Positions 1 through 9,376 are shown, counted from the first letter of the stretch. The stretch: DNA of 36,044 nt from an uncultured Chromatiaceae bacterium (GCA_945787785.1 CALZIO010000003.1:1-36044), one strand, 5' to 3'. Numbers and translations: made by a program. The notes: generated from the sequence alone by a model not told the origin.

Positions 1-42
1 CGTTTTTTCCTATGTGGTCTTGTATCATTTAGGATAACTCAA

Positions 43-555
43 ATGAGCTTACGTATTCTTGGCATCGATCCTGGTTCGCGCATCACCGGATTTGGTGTGA
101 TCGAGATTACACAAGGGCGGTTGTCTTACATCACCAGTGGTTGCATCCGTGTTGAAGGCAAGCAGCTGCCCGAACGGCTCAAGTCCATTTTTAATGGTGT
201 CAGCGAGATCGTGCATGATTTTCGCCCTGATGAATTGGCCATTGAGCAGGTGTTTATGAAAAACAATGTCGATTCGGCACTCAAGCTGGGTCAAGCCCGT
301 GGCGCTGCGATTTGCGCGGCGGTGACCAACGCGCTGGAAGTGTTTGAATATTCGCCAACCCAGATCAAGCAGGCCATTGTTGGCAAGGGTCATGCCGATA
401 AGGCGCAAGTTCAGTTTATGGTGCGGGCGATTTTAAATCTGCCTGGGTTGCCACAGCAGGATGCTGCTGACGCCTTGGCCTGTGCGCTGTGTCATCGTCA
501 TACTCGCGAGACACTTGGACAGATTGGCAGCCAAATGAAACAGGTGAATCTATGA
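43..555 (+). CDS. ruvC: Crossover junction endodeoxyribonuclease RuvC
   Basis: RuvC is the Holliday junction resolvase: a dimer that nicks two opposing strands of a four-way junction after RuvAB branch migration. The 170-residue protein is close to the usual ~173. It opens with the RNase H-fold motif ILGIDPGS, and the four expected acidic catalytic residues can be placed at D9, E68 (in LAIEQVF), D140 and D143 (in QQDAADALA). The ATG is preceded by AGGA at 31-34 with about 8 bases of spacing. The stop overlaps the ruvA start as ATGA, which implies translational coupling in a ruvC-ruvA-ruvB operon. The 42 bases upstream are too few to show a promoter, and a co-transcribed upstream gene such as yebC may lie outside the window (inference). 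Confidence 0.98.
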   Translation: MSLRILGIDPGSRITGFGVIEITQGRLSYITSGCIRVEGKQLPERLKSIFNGVSEIVHDFRPDELAIEQVFMKNNVDSALKLGQARGAAICAAVTNALEVFEYSPTQIKQAIVGKGHADKAQVQFMVRAILNLPGLPQQDAADALACALCHRHTRETLGQIGSQMKQVNL

Positions 556-1151
556 TTGGTCGCTTGCGCGGCAAACTGATCGTTAAACGTGCGCCAGTGC
601 TGATGGTCGATGTGGGCGGCGTGGGTTACGAAGTGGAAGCGCCAATGAGCACATTTTACGCCTTGCCCGAGATTGGTGACGAGGCGGTGTTGCACACCCA
701 TCTGGTGGTGCGCGAGGATGCCCATCTGCTGTATGGTTTTGCTTCAGATGCTGAGCGCAGTTTTTTCCGCGACCTGATCAAGATAAACGGCGTGGGGGCC
801 AAGATGGGTTTAGCGATTCTGTCCGGAATGTCCTTCGATGCCTTTGCCCGTTGTATCCGCGAAAACGATGTCGCCAGTTTGGTGCGTTTGCCAGGTGTGG
901 GTAAAAAGACCGCCGAGCGCTTGATTGTGGAAATGAAGGATAAACTCGAAGCCAAGGCAGACTCTTCCTTGCCTCAGGCGGTGAATGCTGCGCCTGAAAA
1001 GATCAATGATCCGGTCAGCGATGCGGTCAGTGCCCTGGTGGCGCTGGGTTACAAGCCGAACGAGGCCAGCCGCATGGTGCGTGGTCTTAATTGTGAGGCT
1101 CTAACCAGTGAAGAAATCATCCGCCAGGCTTTAAAAGCGGCTGCAGGATAG
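552..1151 (+). CDS. ruvA: Holliday junction branch migration protein RuvA
   Basis: RuvA binds the four-way junction as a tetramer and loads RuvB. The chosen ATG gives a 199-residue protein starting MIGRLRGKL, the standard RuvA N-terminus, and overlaps the ruvC stop by four bases. A longer frame reaches back to 489, but it would add 21 residues inside ruvC and is not typical. An OB-fold domain covers about residues 1-62. Two helix-hairpin-helix motifs follow: around 75-93 ([10 protein letters not shown]) and 110-128 ([13 protein letters not shown]). After an acidic, alanine-rich linker comes the C-terminal RuvB-contacting domain ([14 protein letters not shown]). Nothing is missing. Confidence 0.98.
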   Translation: MIGRLRGKLIVKRAPVLMVDVGGVGYEVEAPMSTFYALPEIGDEAVLHTHLVVREDAHLLYGFASDAERSFFRDLIKINGVGAKMGLAILSGMSFDAFARCIRENDVASLVRLPGVGKKTAERLIVEMKDKLEAKADSSLPQAVNAAPEKINDPVSDAVSALVALGYKPNEASRMVRGLNCEALTSEEIIRQALKAAAG

Positions 1152-1165
1152 GGTAGGGTAGCTGG

Positions 1166-2218
1166 ATGATTGAAACCGACCGCCTGAACAGTGCCGCTAT
1201 ACCTTCCAAGGATGAAGAGGCGATCGACCGCGCCATTCGTCCGAAAAGACTGGCTGATTATGTCGGTCAACCCGCCGTAAAGGAGCAAATGGAGGTCTTT
1301 ATTGAGGCCGCCAAGAGGCGCAGTGAAGCCCTGGATCATACCCTTATTTTCGGGCCGCCCGGCTTAGGCAAGACTACTCTGGCCAATATCATTGCCAATG
1401 AGATGGGCGTGGCGATGAAGCATACGTCCGGCCCGGTGCTGGAGCGTCCGGGCGATCTGGCGGCCATGCTGACGAATCTCGATGCCCATGATGTACTATT
1501 TGTGGATGAAATTCACCGCCTCAGTCCGGTGGTGGAAGAGGTGTTGTATCCGGCTATGGAAGATTATCAGCTGGATATTATGATTGGGGAGGGGCCGGCG
1601 GCAAGATCCATTAAGTTGGACTTGCCGCCATTTACCCTGGTTGGGGCGACCACCCGTGCCGGTTCGCTGACGTCTCCACTGCGGGATCGCTTTGGCATTG
1701 TGCAGCGGCTCGAGTTTTATAACGCCGCGGATCTGACCACGATCGTAGAGCGTTCGGCCCGCATACTGAATGTAATAATCGAGCCCAGCGGGGCGCAGGA
1801 ATTGGCCCACCGTTCGCGCGGCACGCCGCGGATAGCCAATCGTCTGTTGCGCCGGGTGCGCGATTTTGCCGAGGTGAAGGCCGATGGCCGCATTACCTTC
1901 GATGTGGCGGCGGGGGCGTTGGACCTGCTCGACGTCGATAGCCACGGCTTCGACATGATGGATCGCAAACTGCTATTGGCCATCCTGGAAAAATTTGATG
2001 GCGGCCCGGTTGGGGTCGATAGCCTGGCGGCAGCCATCGGTGAAGAGCGTGGCACCATCGAAGATGTGCTCGAGCCCTACCTGATCCAACAGGGATTTAT
2101 GATGCGTACCCTGCGTGGCCGCGTGGTGACGCGCCAGGCCTATGAGCATTTTGGACTGACACCGCCGCCAGCAGCGGACCAACAGCATCAAGATGCCCTG
2201 GATCTGATTGACGAATAA
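1166..2218 (+). CDS. ruvB: Holliday junction branch migration ATPase RuvB
   Basis: RuvB is the hexameric AAA+ motor that drives branch migration with RuvA. The 350-residue length is normal. Walker A is GPPGLGKT at 63-70, Walker B is VDEIHRL around 113-119, and sensor 1 is GATTRAG at about 160-166, followed by the arginine-finger region SPLRDRFG near 170-177. The C-terminal winged-helix part contains [20 protein letters not shown]. It lies 14 bases after ruvA, as the last gene of the ruv operon. Downstream the operon is followed by a palindromic element rather than directly by ybgC. Confidence 0.98.
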   Translation: MIETDRLNSAAIPSKDEEAIDRAIRPKRLADYVGQPAVKEQMEVFIEAAKRRSEALDHTLIFGPPGLGKTTLANIIANEMGVAMKHTSGPVLERPGDLAAMLTNLDAHDVLFVDEIHRLSPVVEEVLYPAMEDYQLDIMIGEGPAARSIKLDLPPFTLVGATTRAGSLTSPLRDRFGIVQRLEFYNAADLTTIVERSARILNVIIEPSGAQELAHRSRGTPRIANRLLRRVRDFAEVKADGRITFDVAAGALDLLDVDSHGFDMMDRKLLLAILEKFDGGPVGVDSLAAAIGEERGTIEDVLEPYLIQQGFMMRTLRGRVVTRQAYEHFGLTPPPAADQQHQDALDLIDE

Positions 2219-2222
2219 TTCA

Positions 2223-2388
2223 TATGGGCACCTCTAAAATCCACTGAAGCAGCGCTGGCTGCGTTTACCCTCAAGGGGCACCAAGGAAAAACAAACTCAT
2301 AATGCTCATTTACTACGTGTAAACTCCGCTTATTCGTTTGTTTTTGCCTTGCCATCATCTGCTTGATTGGATTTTATAGATGCCCATA
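2223..2388. repeat. Long imperfect palindrome, MITE-like element
   Basis: The 30-base outer arms at 2223-2252 and 2359-2388 are reverse complements with 26 of 30 positions matching. Both outer ends read TATGGGCA going inward. A second pair of arms is visible inside (CAAGGAAAAACAAAC near 2282-2296 against GTTTGTTTTTGCCTTG near 2337-2352), and a weaker third pair surrounds a centre near 2315. Almost the whole 166 bases could therefore fold as one long hairpin. It contains no gene. The shape fits a miniature inverted-repeat transposable element or a REP-like intergenic element. I see no clear target-site duplication and no second copy in this window. Confidence 0.7.
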
Positions 2389-2415
2389 AACAGATATGTC
2401 GGATTGTATTACAAT
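2387..2415 (+). promoter_or_regulatory. Candidate promoter for ybgC-tol operon
   Basis: TAAACA (2387-2392) and TACAAT (2410-2415) are separated by 17 bases, a fair match to sigma-70 -35 and -10 elements, about 65 bases before the ybgC start. The -35 element touches the right end of the palindrome at 2223-2388, so an insertion there could have altered or supplied the promoter (inference). No transcription evidence is available. Confidence 0.3.
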
Positions 2416-2480
2416 GGCTGCAACTTTTTAGGGGTAGTCGTGGTCTCTTAGTTGAGCCGCAAAATATTAATAAAGAAAGT

Positions 2481-2891
2481 ATGGAAACCTTTAGCTGGCC
2501 CGTCAGGGTCTACTACGAAGATACTGACAGTGGAGGAGTCGTCTATTACGCCAATTACCTGCGTTTTATGGAGCGAGCCCGAACCGAATGGTTGCGTCAT
2601 CTGGGCATCGAGCAGGATCAAGTACGTGAGCAGGATGGTGTCATTTTTGCCGTAACCCAAGTCAGCGTCGATTATCTCAAACCGGCCCGGTTTAATGATT
2701 CTCTTATTGTTTTGGTTAAACCAGTCGCGTGTGGGCGCGCCAGCCTGATATTTGACCAGCAGGTTTTGCGTCAGGATGCTGATGAACAAACTGAACTCTG
2801 CCGCGGGCAGATTAAAATTGCCTGCCTGGATGCAGAGGATTTTCGCCCCCGCCCTATGCCCAAATATATACAAACGGAAATACGGAGATAA
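2481..2891 (+). CDS. ybgC: Tol-Pal associated acyl-CoA thioesterase YbgC
   Basis: YbgC is a small hotdog-fold acyl-CoA thioesterase, encoded first in most tol-pal clusters and linked to phospholipid metabolism at the inner membrane. The chosen ATG gives 136 residues (family about 134) beginning METFSWPVRVYYEDTD. The open frame extends upstream to 2367, but that would add an unusual 38-residue leader crossing the end of the palindrome, so I reject it. The 4HBT signature YEDTDSGGVVYYANYL is present, with the likely catalytic aspartate at D16, followed by RFMERARTEWL. Three bases separate it from tolQ. The ribosome binding site is weak (AAAGAAAG). Confidence 0.95.
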   Translation: METFSWPVRVYYEDTDSGGVVYYANYLRFMERARTEWLRHLGIEQDQVREQDGVIFAVTQVSVDYLKPARFNDSLIVLVKPVACGRASLIFDQQVLRQDADEQTELCRGQIKIACLDAEDFRPRPMPKYIQTEIRR

Positions 2892-2894
2892 CTA

Positions 2895-3584
2895 GTGTCT
2901 ACTGATATGTCGATCGTGACCTTGATCACCCAAGCCAGTCTGCTGGTGCAGGTGGTGCTGATATTGTTATTAGTGGTGTCGATCATGGCCTGGACCATCA
3001 TCTTTAACAAATCCAAGGCGCTGAAAACTGCACGCCATGAGCTGGAATCCTTTGAAGACCGCTTCTGGTCTGGAGGCGATCTGGCTAAATTATATGAACA
3101 GTCCGGTGCCCATTCCGAAGCGCGTGGTCTAGAGCGCATCTTCAAGGCCGGTTTTAAAGAGTTCGTCAAGCTGCGTCAGCAGGGTGGGCCAGATTCGATG
3201 GCGGTTGTGGAAGGGGCGCAGCGCATTATGCGCGTCAATCTTAATCGTGAAGCTGACAATCTCGAGAACAGTCTGCAGTTTCTGGCAACGGTCGGTTCGA
3301 CCAGTCCATATATCGGTCTGTTTGGAACCGTGTGGGGCATCATGAATTCATTCCGCGCCCTGGGTAATGTACAGCAGGCGACGCTGGCGATGGTGGCCCC
3401 CGGTATTGCCGAGGCGCTGATTGCGACGGCGATGGGCTTGTTCGCAGCAATACCGGCAGTCATTGCCTATAATCGTTTTCGCTCGGATGTTGAACGCCTG
3501 GTGAGTCACTACGACAGTTTTGTGGATGAATTCACCTCAATTCTGCAGCGTCAGGTCCATGTGCCACTTGGTGAGACTAAATAG
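2895..3584 (+). CDS. tolQ: Tol-Pal system proton channel subunit TolQ
   Basis: TolQ is the ExbB/MotA-type inner-membrane subunit that, with TolR, converts proton-motive force into movement of TolA. The 229-residue protein has three expected membrane segments: about 14-38, 135-158 (SPYIGLFGTVWGIMNSF) and 165-195 (MVAPGIAEALIATAMGLFAA). A cytoplasmic domain lies between the first two. The start used is GTG at 2895, with GGAG at 2884-2887 about seven bases upstream. An ATG four codons later (2907) is possible but has no better ribosome binding site. It is the second gene of the tightly packed ybgC-tolQRAB-pal-cpoB cluster. Confidence 0.97.
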   Translation: MSTDMSIVTLITQASLLVQVVLILLLVVSIMAWTIIFNKSKALKTARHELESFEDRFWSGGDLAKLYEQSGAHSEARGLERIFKAGFKEFVKLRQQGGPDSMAVVEGAQRIMRVNLNREADNLENSLQFLATVGSTSPYIGLFGTVWGIMNSFRALGNVQQATLAMVAPGIAEALIATAMGLFAAIPAVIAYNRFRSDVERLVSHYDSFVDEFTSILQRQVHVPLGETK

Positions 3585-3586
3585 CC

Positions 3587-4021
3587 ATGGCTCAACAACG
3601 TCAGCGTCGTCCCCCGATGTCCGAGATAAACGTCGTGCCCTATATCGACGTCATGTTGGTGCTGTTGGTGATTTTTATGATTACTGCACCTCTGCTTTCA
3701 CAAGGTGTTCAGGTGGATTTGCCGGAGGCAGACGCCAAACCTCTGGACAAGGAAAGCAAAGAGCCGCTGGTTGTGTCTGTGGATGCTGAGGGCATTTATT
3801 ACTTGAATGTTGGCGGCGATGAAGAAGAGCCGGTGGATGAGGATGAGATTGTGCGCCGCGTCGGCATTGTATTGGCGAAACAACCGGATACTCCTGTGCT
3901 GGTACGTGGTGATAATGCCGTCAATTATGGTGCCGTGGTACAGGCAATGGTGCTGTTGCAGCAGGCGGGTGCGCCCAGTGTTGGTTTGATGACTGATCCG
4001 TCGGAATCAGTTCGTAAATAA
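3587..4021 (+). CDS. tolR: Tol-Pal system protein TolR
   Basis: TolR is the ExbD-type partner of TolQ: a single N-terminal transmembrane helix followed by a periplasmic domain that can bind peptidoglycan. The protein has 144 residues. The signature INVVPYIDVMLVLLVIFMI places the conserved membrane aspartate at D21, the residue thought to carry protons in this family. The periplasmic part has the usual QVDLPEA, VSVDAEGIYYLN and GDNAVNYGAVVQAM segments. It starts two bases after the tolQ stop, consistent with coupled translation in a fixed ratio. Confidence 0.97.
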   Translation: MAQQRQRRPPMSEINVVPYIDVMLVLLVIFMITAPLLSQGVQVDLPEADAKPLDKESKEPLVVSVDAEGIYYLNVGGDEEEPVDEDEIVRRVGIVLAKQPDTPVLVRGDNAVNYGAVVQAMVLLQQAGAPSVGLMTDPSESVRK

Positions 4022-4042
4022 CAATTCAGCTAACACATCACG

Positions 4043-4996
4043 ATGCTCAAGATCATTCGCGATAATCCCAAGGCATTTTTGCTTGCAGTGGTGGTGCATG
4101 CACTGATGATTGTTGCGCTCTCGTTTAGCATCGACTGGAACTCCAGGCATACAGTCGCTGCTTCAGATGTAAAAGTGATTCAGGCGGTGATGATCGATGA
4201 GTCAAAGATCAAAGCCAAAGATGAGCGCAAACGTAATCTGGAACAGGACAAACGCCGCAAGCTTGAAGAAGAAAAGCGCCGTAAAGCAGAACAAGAAAAG
4301 AAACGCAAAGAGGCAGAGGCCAAAAAACGCCAAGAAGCGGATAAACGCAAACAGACTGAACTGAAAAAGAAACAGGAAGCCGAGAAACAGCGTAAAGCTG
4401 AGGAAGACAAGCAGAAAAAGGCCGAAGCTGAGGCCAAACGGAAAAAGGCTGACGCCGAAGCCAAGCGCAAAGAAGAAACGCGCAAAAAGCAGGAAGCGGA
4501 AAAGAAGCGCAAGGAAGAGGCACGTAAAAAACAAGAAGCTGAAAAGAAACGTAAGCAAGAGGCCGAGCGCAAGCGTAAAGCAGAAGAAGAACGTAAGCGT
4601 CAGGAAGAGATAGCCAGGCTGCGTGCTGAGGAAGACCGAATCCGCCAGGAGCAGATGGCTGCCGAGGAGGCTGTTATGTTGGCAGCCAGGCAACGGGCAG
4701 TGGCGTCTGAGCGCGATAAATATTTATCGCTAATTCAACAGCGTGTAATGAGCAAATGGATAAGGCCGGCCAGTTGGCGTGCAGGTACAACCTGTAAGGT
4801 GACCGTGCGTTTGGTGCCCGGTGCTGGTACGGCGCAGGTCATTGATGCGCGCCTGATCAACAGTTGTGGTAGTCCACTATTTGACCGTTCGGTGGAAAAC
4901 GCTGTATTTTCGGCATCGCCGCTGCCATTTCCAACTGCACCAGAGCTGATGAATGAGTTTCGTGAAATAACCTTTAATTTCAGTCCCGAGGAATAA
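4043..4996 (+). CDS. tolA: Tol-Pal system protein TolA
   Basis: TolA spans the periplasm and links the TolQ-TolR motor to TolB and Pal at the outer membrane. The 317-residue protein (E. coli about 421) has an N-terminal membrane helix near 11-30 ([20 protein letters not shown]). A long Lys/Glu/Ala/Arg-rich helical region runs over about 55-225, made of irregular repeats such as KKRKEE and AEAKRKK. The globular C-terminal domain covers about 226-317 and contains [10 protein letters not shown] and two cysteines (in GTTCKVTV and NSCGSP) likely to form its disulfide. The shorter length comes mainly from a shorter helical arm. The biased composition creates several long antisense open frames that are not genes. 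Confidence 0.95.
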   Translation: MLKIIRDNPKAFLLAVVVHALMIVALSFSIDWNSRHTVAASDVKVIQAVMIDESKIKAKDERKRNLEQDKRRKLEEEKRRKAEQEKKRKEAEAKKRQEADKRKQTELKKKQEAEKQRKAEEDKQKKAEAEAKRKKADAEAKRKEETRKKQEAEKKRKEEARKKQEAEKKRKQEAERKRKAEEERKRQEEIARLRAEEDRIRQEQMAAEEAVMLAARQRAVASERDKYLSLIQQRVMSKWIRPASWRAGTTCKVTVRLVPGAGTAQVIDARLINSCGSPLFDRSVENAVFSASPLPFPTAPELMNEFREITFNFSPEE

Positions 4997-4998
4997 TT

Positions 4999-6318
4999 TT
5001 GAAATTATCAGTACATCTAATTCGTTTGTTGTTTGTATGCTTTGCGCTGACTGGTGTGGCCAGGGCCGGGTTGACGATTGATATCACTCAAGGTGTTGAT
5101 GGTGCTTCGCCTATTGCCGTGGTGCCATTTGGCTGGCAGGGGCCGTCAATGAATGCGCCACAGGATATTGCCCAGATAATCAGTGATAATTTGCAGCGTA
5201 GTGGCTTGTTTGCACCTTTGTCGAGAAGCGACATGTTGTCACGGCCACAAACCGGTGAGCAGGTCAATTATCGTGACTGGCGGCTATTGGGTACGCCAAG
5301 TTTAGTGATTGGCCGTCTTTCAGCCGCTGGTGATCAGTTTAAGATTCAATTTCAGCTGTTTGATGTGAATCGTGGGGCCCAGTTGGTAGGGTATAGTTTT
5401 ACTGCGCCCGAAAAAGACCTGCGCCGTATTGCTCACCAGATCAGTGACATCATTTATGAGACGCTGACGGGTGAAAAAGGCGCCTTCAATACGCGTTTGA
5501 CCTATATTACCTCCAAGCACTGGCAAAGCAATAATACACGCTGGTACACACTGTTTGTCTCAGATTCGGATGGGCATGATCAACGGATGGTGATTCGCTC
5601 AAAAGAGCCCATCATGTCACCTGCCTGGTCGCCAGATGGACGTAAACTGGCTTATGTTTCATTCGAACAGCGTCGTCCTATGATCTATGTTCAGGATGTT
5701 TTTACTGCGCAGCGTGAACGCGTCTCAGCATTTAAAGGCATCAATGGTGCGCCTGCATGGTCGCCTGACGGCACGCGCCTGGCCATGTCGCTATCAAAAG
5801 ATGGCAATTCCGAGCTATATATAATGCATGTGGCCAGTGGCAAGTTGCAGCGATTGACTCATCATCGGGGTATCGATACCGAGCCAAGCTGGTCACCTGA
5901 TGGCCGTAATCTCGTGTTTACTTCTGACCGTGGTGGCAGGCCGCAGATATATAAGATCCCGGTGCATGGTGGCAAGCCTAAACGTTTGACCTTTGAAGGT
6001 CGTTATAATGCTAAGCCTTCTTATTCGCCTGATGGTAAACGTATCGTTATGGTGAATGGCGAGAACGGCAATTTTCGCATTGCTGTACTTGAATTAGAGA
6101 CTGGAATCATGCAAATTCTCACCAAAAGCAGATTGGATGAGTCGCCTAGTTTTGCTCCCAATGGTAGTATGATCATTTACGCGACGGAGTACTTAAATAG
6201 AGGCGTGCTGGCAGCGGTTTCTGTGGATGGTCGAGTACAGCAGCGTATCGCCTTGGATGAGGATGGCGATGCACGTGAACCTGTCTGGGGACCATTTTTA
6301 ACTGTAAACAAACGATAA
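4999..6318 (+). CDS. tolB: Tol-Pal system periplasmic beta-propeller TolB
   Basis: TolB is the periplasmic protein that binds Pal and TolA. The 439-residue product has a signal peptide with a cleavage site near VARA-G at 20-24, an N-terminal alpha/beta domain, and then a six-bladed propeller. The propeller is visible as repeated WSPDG motifs: [49 protein letters not shown] and PSFAPNG. The start is TTG at 4999, two bases after the tolA stop, with GAGG at 4988-4991 correctly spaced. No ATG lies nearby that would keep the signal peptide, so the rare start is well supported. Confidence 0.97.
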   Translation: MKLSVHLIRLLFVCFALTGVARAGLTIDITQGVDGASPIAVVPFGWQGPSMNAPQDIAQIISDNLQRSGLFAPLSRSDMLSRPQTGEQVNYRDWRLLGTPSLVIGRLSAAGDQFKIQFQLFDVNRGAQLVGYSFTAPEKDLRRIAHQISDIIYETLTGEKGAFNTRLTYITSKHWQSNNTRWYTLFVSDSDGHDQRMVIRSKEPIMSPAWSPDGRKLAYVSFEQRRPMIYVQDVFTAQRERVSAFKGINGAPAWSPDGTRLAMSLSKDGNSELYIMHVASGKLQRLTHHRGIDTEPSWSPDGRNLVFTSDRGGRPQIYKIPVHGGKPKRLTFEGRYNAKPSYSPDGKRIVMVNGENGNFRIAVLELETGIMQILTKSRLDESPSFAPNGSMIIYATEYLNRGVLAAVSVDGRVQQRIALDEDGDAREPVWGPFLTVNKR

Positions 6319-6328
6319 GGAGAAAGCG

Positions 6329-6901
6329 ATGCGCGCTTTAACAAAAGCACTGGCTATTTTAATACCAGTGGCAATGTTATGGGGTTGTTCCACAACACCC
6401 ACAACCACGGATGATGATATGACAGCGGGTGCCGAAACGGGTGCTGAGACCATGTCCAGCGATGTTCAGACTGGTGCTATTGGTATGGGTGATGTGGATA
6501 GCGGTGTGGAAGTGGGTGGTGTCGAAGGTATGGGTGGTTTTGTTGGAGATCCATTGCAGGATCCTGCTAGTCTGTTGTCGATGCGCACAGTTTATTTTGA
6601 CTTTGACAAGAGTGAAATAAGGTCAGACGCGCGTGACATTATTGAGGCGCATGCCAGATACCTTAGTGGAAATCCATCAACTCGCATCGTGGTTGAAGGC
6701 CATGCTGATGAGCGTGGTACACGTGAATATAACCTTGGCCTGGGTGAGCGTCGTGCCAAGTCGGTGCAACAAATTATGACGTTGCTGGGTGTGTCCAGCT
6801 CCCAGATTGAAATGGTGAGTTATGGTGAAGAGCGACCAGCGGCAATGGGTCATGACGAAGATGCATGGGCACTCAATCGCCGGGTTGAATTTATTTACTA
6901 G
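6329..6901 (+). CDS. pal: Peptidoglycan-associated outer membrane lipoprotein Pal
   Basis: Pal is the outer-membrane lipoprotein that anchors the envelope to peptidoglycan and is released or redistributed by TolB and TolA during constriction. The 190-residue precursor has lipobox MLWGC with the lipidated cysteine at C20. A low-complexity Gly/Met/Val/Asp-rich tether follows to about residue 85. The OmpA-like domain contains VYFDFDKSEIR, VEGHADERGTREYN and the final LNRRVEFIY. The Gly/Met-rich tether is longer and more repetitive than in many Pal proteins. A good GGAG site lies eight bases before the ATG. Confidence 0.97.
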   Translation: MRALTKALAILIPVAMLWGCSTTPTTTDDDMTAGAETGAETMSSDVQTGAIGMGDVDSGVEVGGVEGMGGFVGDPLQDPASLLSMRTVYFDFDKSEIRSDARDIIEAHARYLSGNPSTRIVVEGHADERGTREYNLGLGERRAKSVQQIMTLLGVSSSQIEMVSYGEERPAAMGHDEDAWALNRRVEFIY

Positions 6902-6911
6902 GAAATAGTTG

Positions 6912-7823
6912 ATGTCATATTGTTCCAGATGGATCTGGCTTGGGGTGACAATGGCTTGTGCCGCGGTTGCCACCTCTTCTGTTATACAAGCGCAGGAATA
7001 TTTACCACCTGTTATTGACCGTTCCAGTGGCGTAGGTCAACCGGCACCAGCTGCCCAGCCTAAAACTCAGGCGGCGAAAAGCAGCAGTGCTGCTTCCAAG
7101 TCGACAATGTCGCTGGAGCAACGCGTTAACAAGCTGGAGCAGCTGCTCAATAACGAGGCCTTGGTTGATATGCTGATGCGCCTCGATAGTTTGCAGACCG
7201 AAAATCAAAATTTACAGGGTGAAGTGGAAAGCTTCGGTCACACCTTAGAGGGTATCAATCAGCGTCAGCGCGATCTTTACCTCGATATTGACCGGCGCTT
7301 GCGCCAGATTGAGCTATCAACAAGCCAAAGTGGTGGTGCAGCGCCAAATGCTACATCAACTTCCGTGGGCGTGGCGGCTGCTGTTGCGGCTCCCGCAGTC
7401 GCTGCGGCTGCAACAGCCCCCGCAGCGTCGGATCCGGCGGCCGAACGGGATGCCTATCAAAAGGCCTTCAACCTGCTCAAAGCGGGCCAGTATGATCAGG
7501 CTATTACAGCCTTTAAAGGCTTTTTAACCAGCTATCCGAATGGTGATTACACCGCTAATGCTCAATATTGGTCAGGTGAAGCCAATTATGTGACTCGTCG
7601 CTTTAAGGTGGCCGAGCAGGAATTCCTCAAAGTAATAGACCGGCATCCCGACAGCCAAAAAGTGCCCGATGCAATGCTGAAGCTAGGCTATACCTATTAT
7701 GAATTAGGTAATTGGGATGCGGCACACAAGACGCTCGATAACGTTAAGACTCGTTATCCAAATACAACAGTAGGACGTTTGGCGGAGAACCGCTTGCAAA
7801 AAATGCGTCTTGAAGGCCGTTAG
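6912..7823 (+). CDS. cpoB: Cell division coordinator CpoB (YbgF)
   Basis: CpoB is a periplasmic protein that links Tol activity to PBP1B during septal peptidoglycan synthesis. The 303-residue product has a signal peptide (hydrophobic 8-24, likely cleavage after IQAQ or nearby). A coiled-coil follows at about 60-120 (MSLEQRVNKLEQLL, LQTENQNLQGEVES), which forms the trimerisation region in this family. Then come an Ala/Pro-rich linker and three C-terminal TPR units (AFNLLKAGQYDQAITAF, YWSGEANYVTRRFKVAEQEF, LGYTYYELGNWDAAHKTL). A TTG directly precedes the ATG; the ATG at 6912 is preferred because AGGA at 6900-6903 sits eight bases upstream. Confidence 0.94.
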   Translation: MSYCSRWIWLGVTMACAAVATSSVIQAQEYLPPVIDRSSGVGQPAPAAQPKTQAAKSSSAASKSTMSLEQRVNKLEQLLNNEALVDMLMRLDSLQTENQNLQGEVESFGHTLEGINQRQRDLYLDIDRRLRQIELSTSQSGGAAPNATSTSVGVAAAVAAPAVAAAATAPAASDPAAERDAYQKAFNLLKAGQYDQAITAFKGFLTSYPNGDYTANAQYWSGEANYVTRRFKVAEQEFLKVIDRHPDSQKVPDAMLKLGYTYYELGNWDAAHKTLDNVKTRYPNTTVGRLAENRLQKMRLEGR

Positions 7824-7842
7824 TTAAACTAAGGTTTAGGTA

Positions 7843-8514
7843 GTGACAGAAACTGAATCCAATTCGGCGCAACAGGATAGGTTGCGTATAACCGAAATTT
7901 TTCATTCTCTCCAGGGTGAGGCAAACACAGTCGGGATTCCTACGGTGTTCGTACGACTCACAGGATGCCCTTTAAACTGCTCATACTGTGATACAACCTA
8001 CGCCTTTAAAGGTGGAGAATGGCAGTCTCTGGATGAAATCCTGGAGCAGGTCGCTCAATATGACACCTGCCATGTTTGTGTGACCGGCGGTGAACCGCTG
8101 GCGCAGCCTAACTGCGTGGAATTGTTAAGGCGACTATGTGATGTTGGTTACAAAGTATCGCTGGAGACAAGTGGGGCGCTGGATGTCAGTCAGGTCGATG
8201 AGCGAGTCTCAAAGGTGCTGGATCTCAAGACACCAGGCTCAGGCGAGCAAAGCCGCAATTTGCTGGAAAACCTGGAGTACATGACGAAGAGCGATCAGCT
8301 CAAATTTGTGATCTGTGATCGCAATGATTATATGTGGGCGCAGGAGATGATTATTCGTTCAGAGCTAGGGCATTGTTGCCAGATATTGATGTCCCCCAGT
8401 TACGGTAGTCAAGATGCAACCGAGCTGGCCAACTGGATTCTGGAAGACCGTTTGCCAGTAAGATTCCAGATACAGCTGCACAAAATTCTTTGGGGTGATG
8501 AGCCAGGGCGCTGA
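7843..8514 (+). CDS. queE: 7-carboxy-7-deazaguanine synthase QueE
   Basis: QueE is a radical SAM enzyme that converts 6-carboxytetrahydropterin to 7-carboxy-7-deazaguanine in the queuosine (preQ0) pathway. The cluster-binding motif is CPLNCSYC (C42, C46, C49), spaced C-x3-C-x2-C as in most radical SAM enzymes. Other signatures are [21 protein letters not shown] and [10 protein letters not shown]. The 223-residue length is usual. The start is GTG at 7843 with TAAGG at 7830-7834; the first 13 residues are not conserved in the family, so the exact start is less certain. It follows cpoB closely and overlaps queC, giving a small que operon. Confidence 0.95.
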   Translation: MTETESNSAQQDRLRITEIFHSLQGEANTVGIPTVFVRLTGCPLNCSYCDTTYAFKGGEWQSLDEILEQVAQYDTCHVCVTGGEPLAQPNCVELLRRLCDVGYKVSLETSGALDVSQVDERVSKVLDLKTPGSGEQSRNLLENLEYMTKSDQLKFVICDRNDYMWAQEMIIRSELGHCCQILMSPSYGSQDATELANWILEDRLPVRFQIQLHKILWGDEPGR

Positions 8515-9184
8515 TACAGCCAAAGCCATCGTCCTGGTTTCTGGTGGGCTAGATTCTGCCACCTGCCTGGCAATAGCCAAAGACCAGGGTTATGAGTGTT
8601 TTGCGCTGAGCTTCGATTATGGGCAGCGTCATCAGGCTGAGCTAGTGGCAGCACAGCAAGTTGCTCAGTCACTTGGTGCTAAGGCGCACAAAGTGATTAA
8701 GTTAGGCTTGGGTGATATCGGTGGGTCTGCTTTGACCGATACGGCGATTGATGTGCCAACAAGCCCGACGGAAGGCATCCCGGTTACGTATGTGCCGGCA
8801 CGAAATACAGTCTTTCTCTCTCTGGCGCTAGGTTGGGCCGAAGTGCTGGAGGCTTACAATATCTTCATTGGTGTCAACGCCGTGGATTATTCTGGCTATC
8901 CTGACTGCCGTCCCGAATTTATTAAAGCGTTTGAGACAATGGCGAATCTTGCGACGAAGGCAGGGGTGCAAGGTAATCATTTTCAAATCCATACACCACT
9001 GATTGATCTAAGCAAAGCCGAGATTATTCAGCAAGGAACCAGACTGGGTGTTAACTATGGCCTGACTGTTTCTTGTTATGCAGCATCCGAGGATGGGCGG
9101 GCTTGTGGTGAGTGTGATTCTTGCCGTTTACGTGCCGCTGGCTTCACTGCTGCGGGCATTCCTGATCCAACTAATTATCTATAA
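8498..9184 (+). CDS. queC: 7-cyano-7-deazaguanine synthase QueC
   Basis: QueC is the ATP-dependent enzyme that converts 7-carboxy-7-deazaguanine to preQ0, the step after QueE. The 228-residue protein contains the PP-loop SGGLDSAT at 15-22, the segment [10 protein letters not shown], and [20 protein letters not shown]-terminal zinc cluster is seen as [18 protein letters not shown]. The frame could start at GTG 8495, directly before ATG 8498; the ATG is chosen. The start overlaps the queE stop by 17 bases, so the two enzymes are probably translationally coupled. No queD or queF is in the window. Confidence 0.96.
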   Translation: MSQGADTAKAIVLVSGGLDSATCLAIAKDQGYECFALSFDYGQRHQAELVAAQQVAQSLGAKAHKVIKLGLGDIGGSALTDTAIDVPTSPTEGIPVTYVPARNTVFLSLALGWAEVLEAYNIFIGVNAVDYSGYPDCRPEFIKAFETMANLATKAGVQGNHFQIHTPLIDLSKAEIIQQGTRLGVNYGLTVSCYAASEDGRACGECDSCRLRAAGFTAAGIPDPTNYL

Positions 9185-9212
9185 ATATCGGCAAATTTTT
9201 AACAGTAAGGGC

Positions 9213-9241
9213 TGGCTTAGGCGAAATGTTTAGGCTAAAAT
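9213..9241 (+). promoter_or_regulatory. Candidate promoter of tRNA-Lys
   Basis: TAAAAT at 9236-9241 followed by the GC-rich stretch GGCGCCC is a good -10 and discriminator for a stable-RNA promoter. It lies 15 bases before the tRNA. The -35 candidate TGGCTT (9213-9218, spacing 17) is poor. A GC-rich discriminator is typical of stringently controlled tRNA promoters. The tRNA could also be read through from queC. Confidence 0.4.
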
Positions 9242-9255
9242 GGCGCCCTCTTTTA

Positions 9256-9331
9256 GGGCCGTTAGCTCAGTTGGTAGAGCAGTGGACTTTTAATCCATTG
9301 GTCCCGCGTTCGAGTCGCGGACGGCCCACCA
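9256..9331 (+). tRNA. tRNA-Lys (anticodon TTT)
   Basis: A full 76-base cloverleaf. The acceptor arms GGGCCGT and ACGGCCC pair perfectly, the D arm is GCTCAGTTGGTAGAGC, the anticodon stem is GTGGA/TCCAT with loop CTTTTAA (anticodon TTT), and the T arm holds GTTCGAGTC. CCA is encoded. It follows queC as in Pseudomonas-type tol-pal regions. Confidence 0.98.
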
Positions 9332-9339
9332 TCTATCTA

Positions 9340-9367
9340 AAAAGCCGGGTATCAACCCGGCTTTTTG
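9340..9367. terminator. Bidirectional intrinsic terminator
   Basis: The stem AAAGCCGGGT / ACCCGGCTTT closes on the four-base loop ATCA, with a T-run on the right (CTTTTTGCTTTT) and an A-run on the left. It can therefore stop tRNA-Lys transcription on the plus strand and the copper chaperone operon on the minus strand, which converge here. Confidence 0.9.
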
Positions 9368-9376
9368 CTTTTCTGT

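Noticed and set aside
4180-4693. Three long antisense open frames over tolA
   Set aside because: They arise from the Lys/Glu/Ala-biased codons of the TolA helical arm. Their products are low-complexity Phe/Leu/Ser-rich strings without ribosome binding sites.
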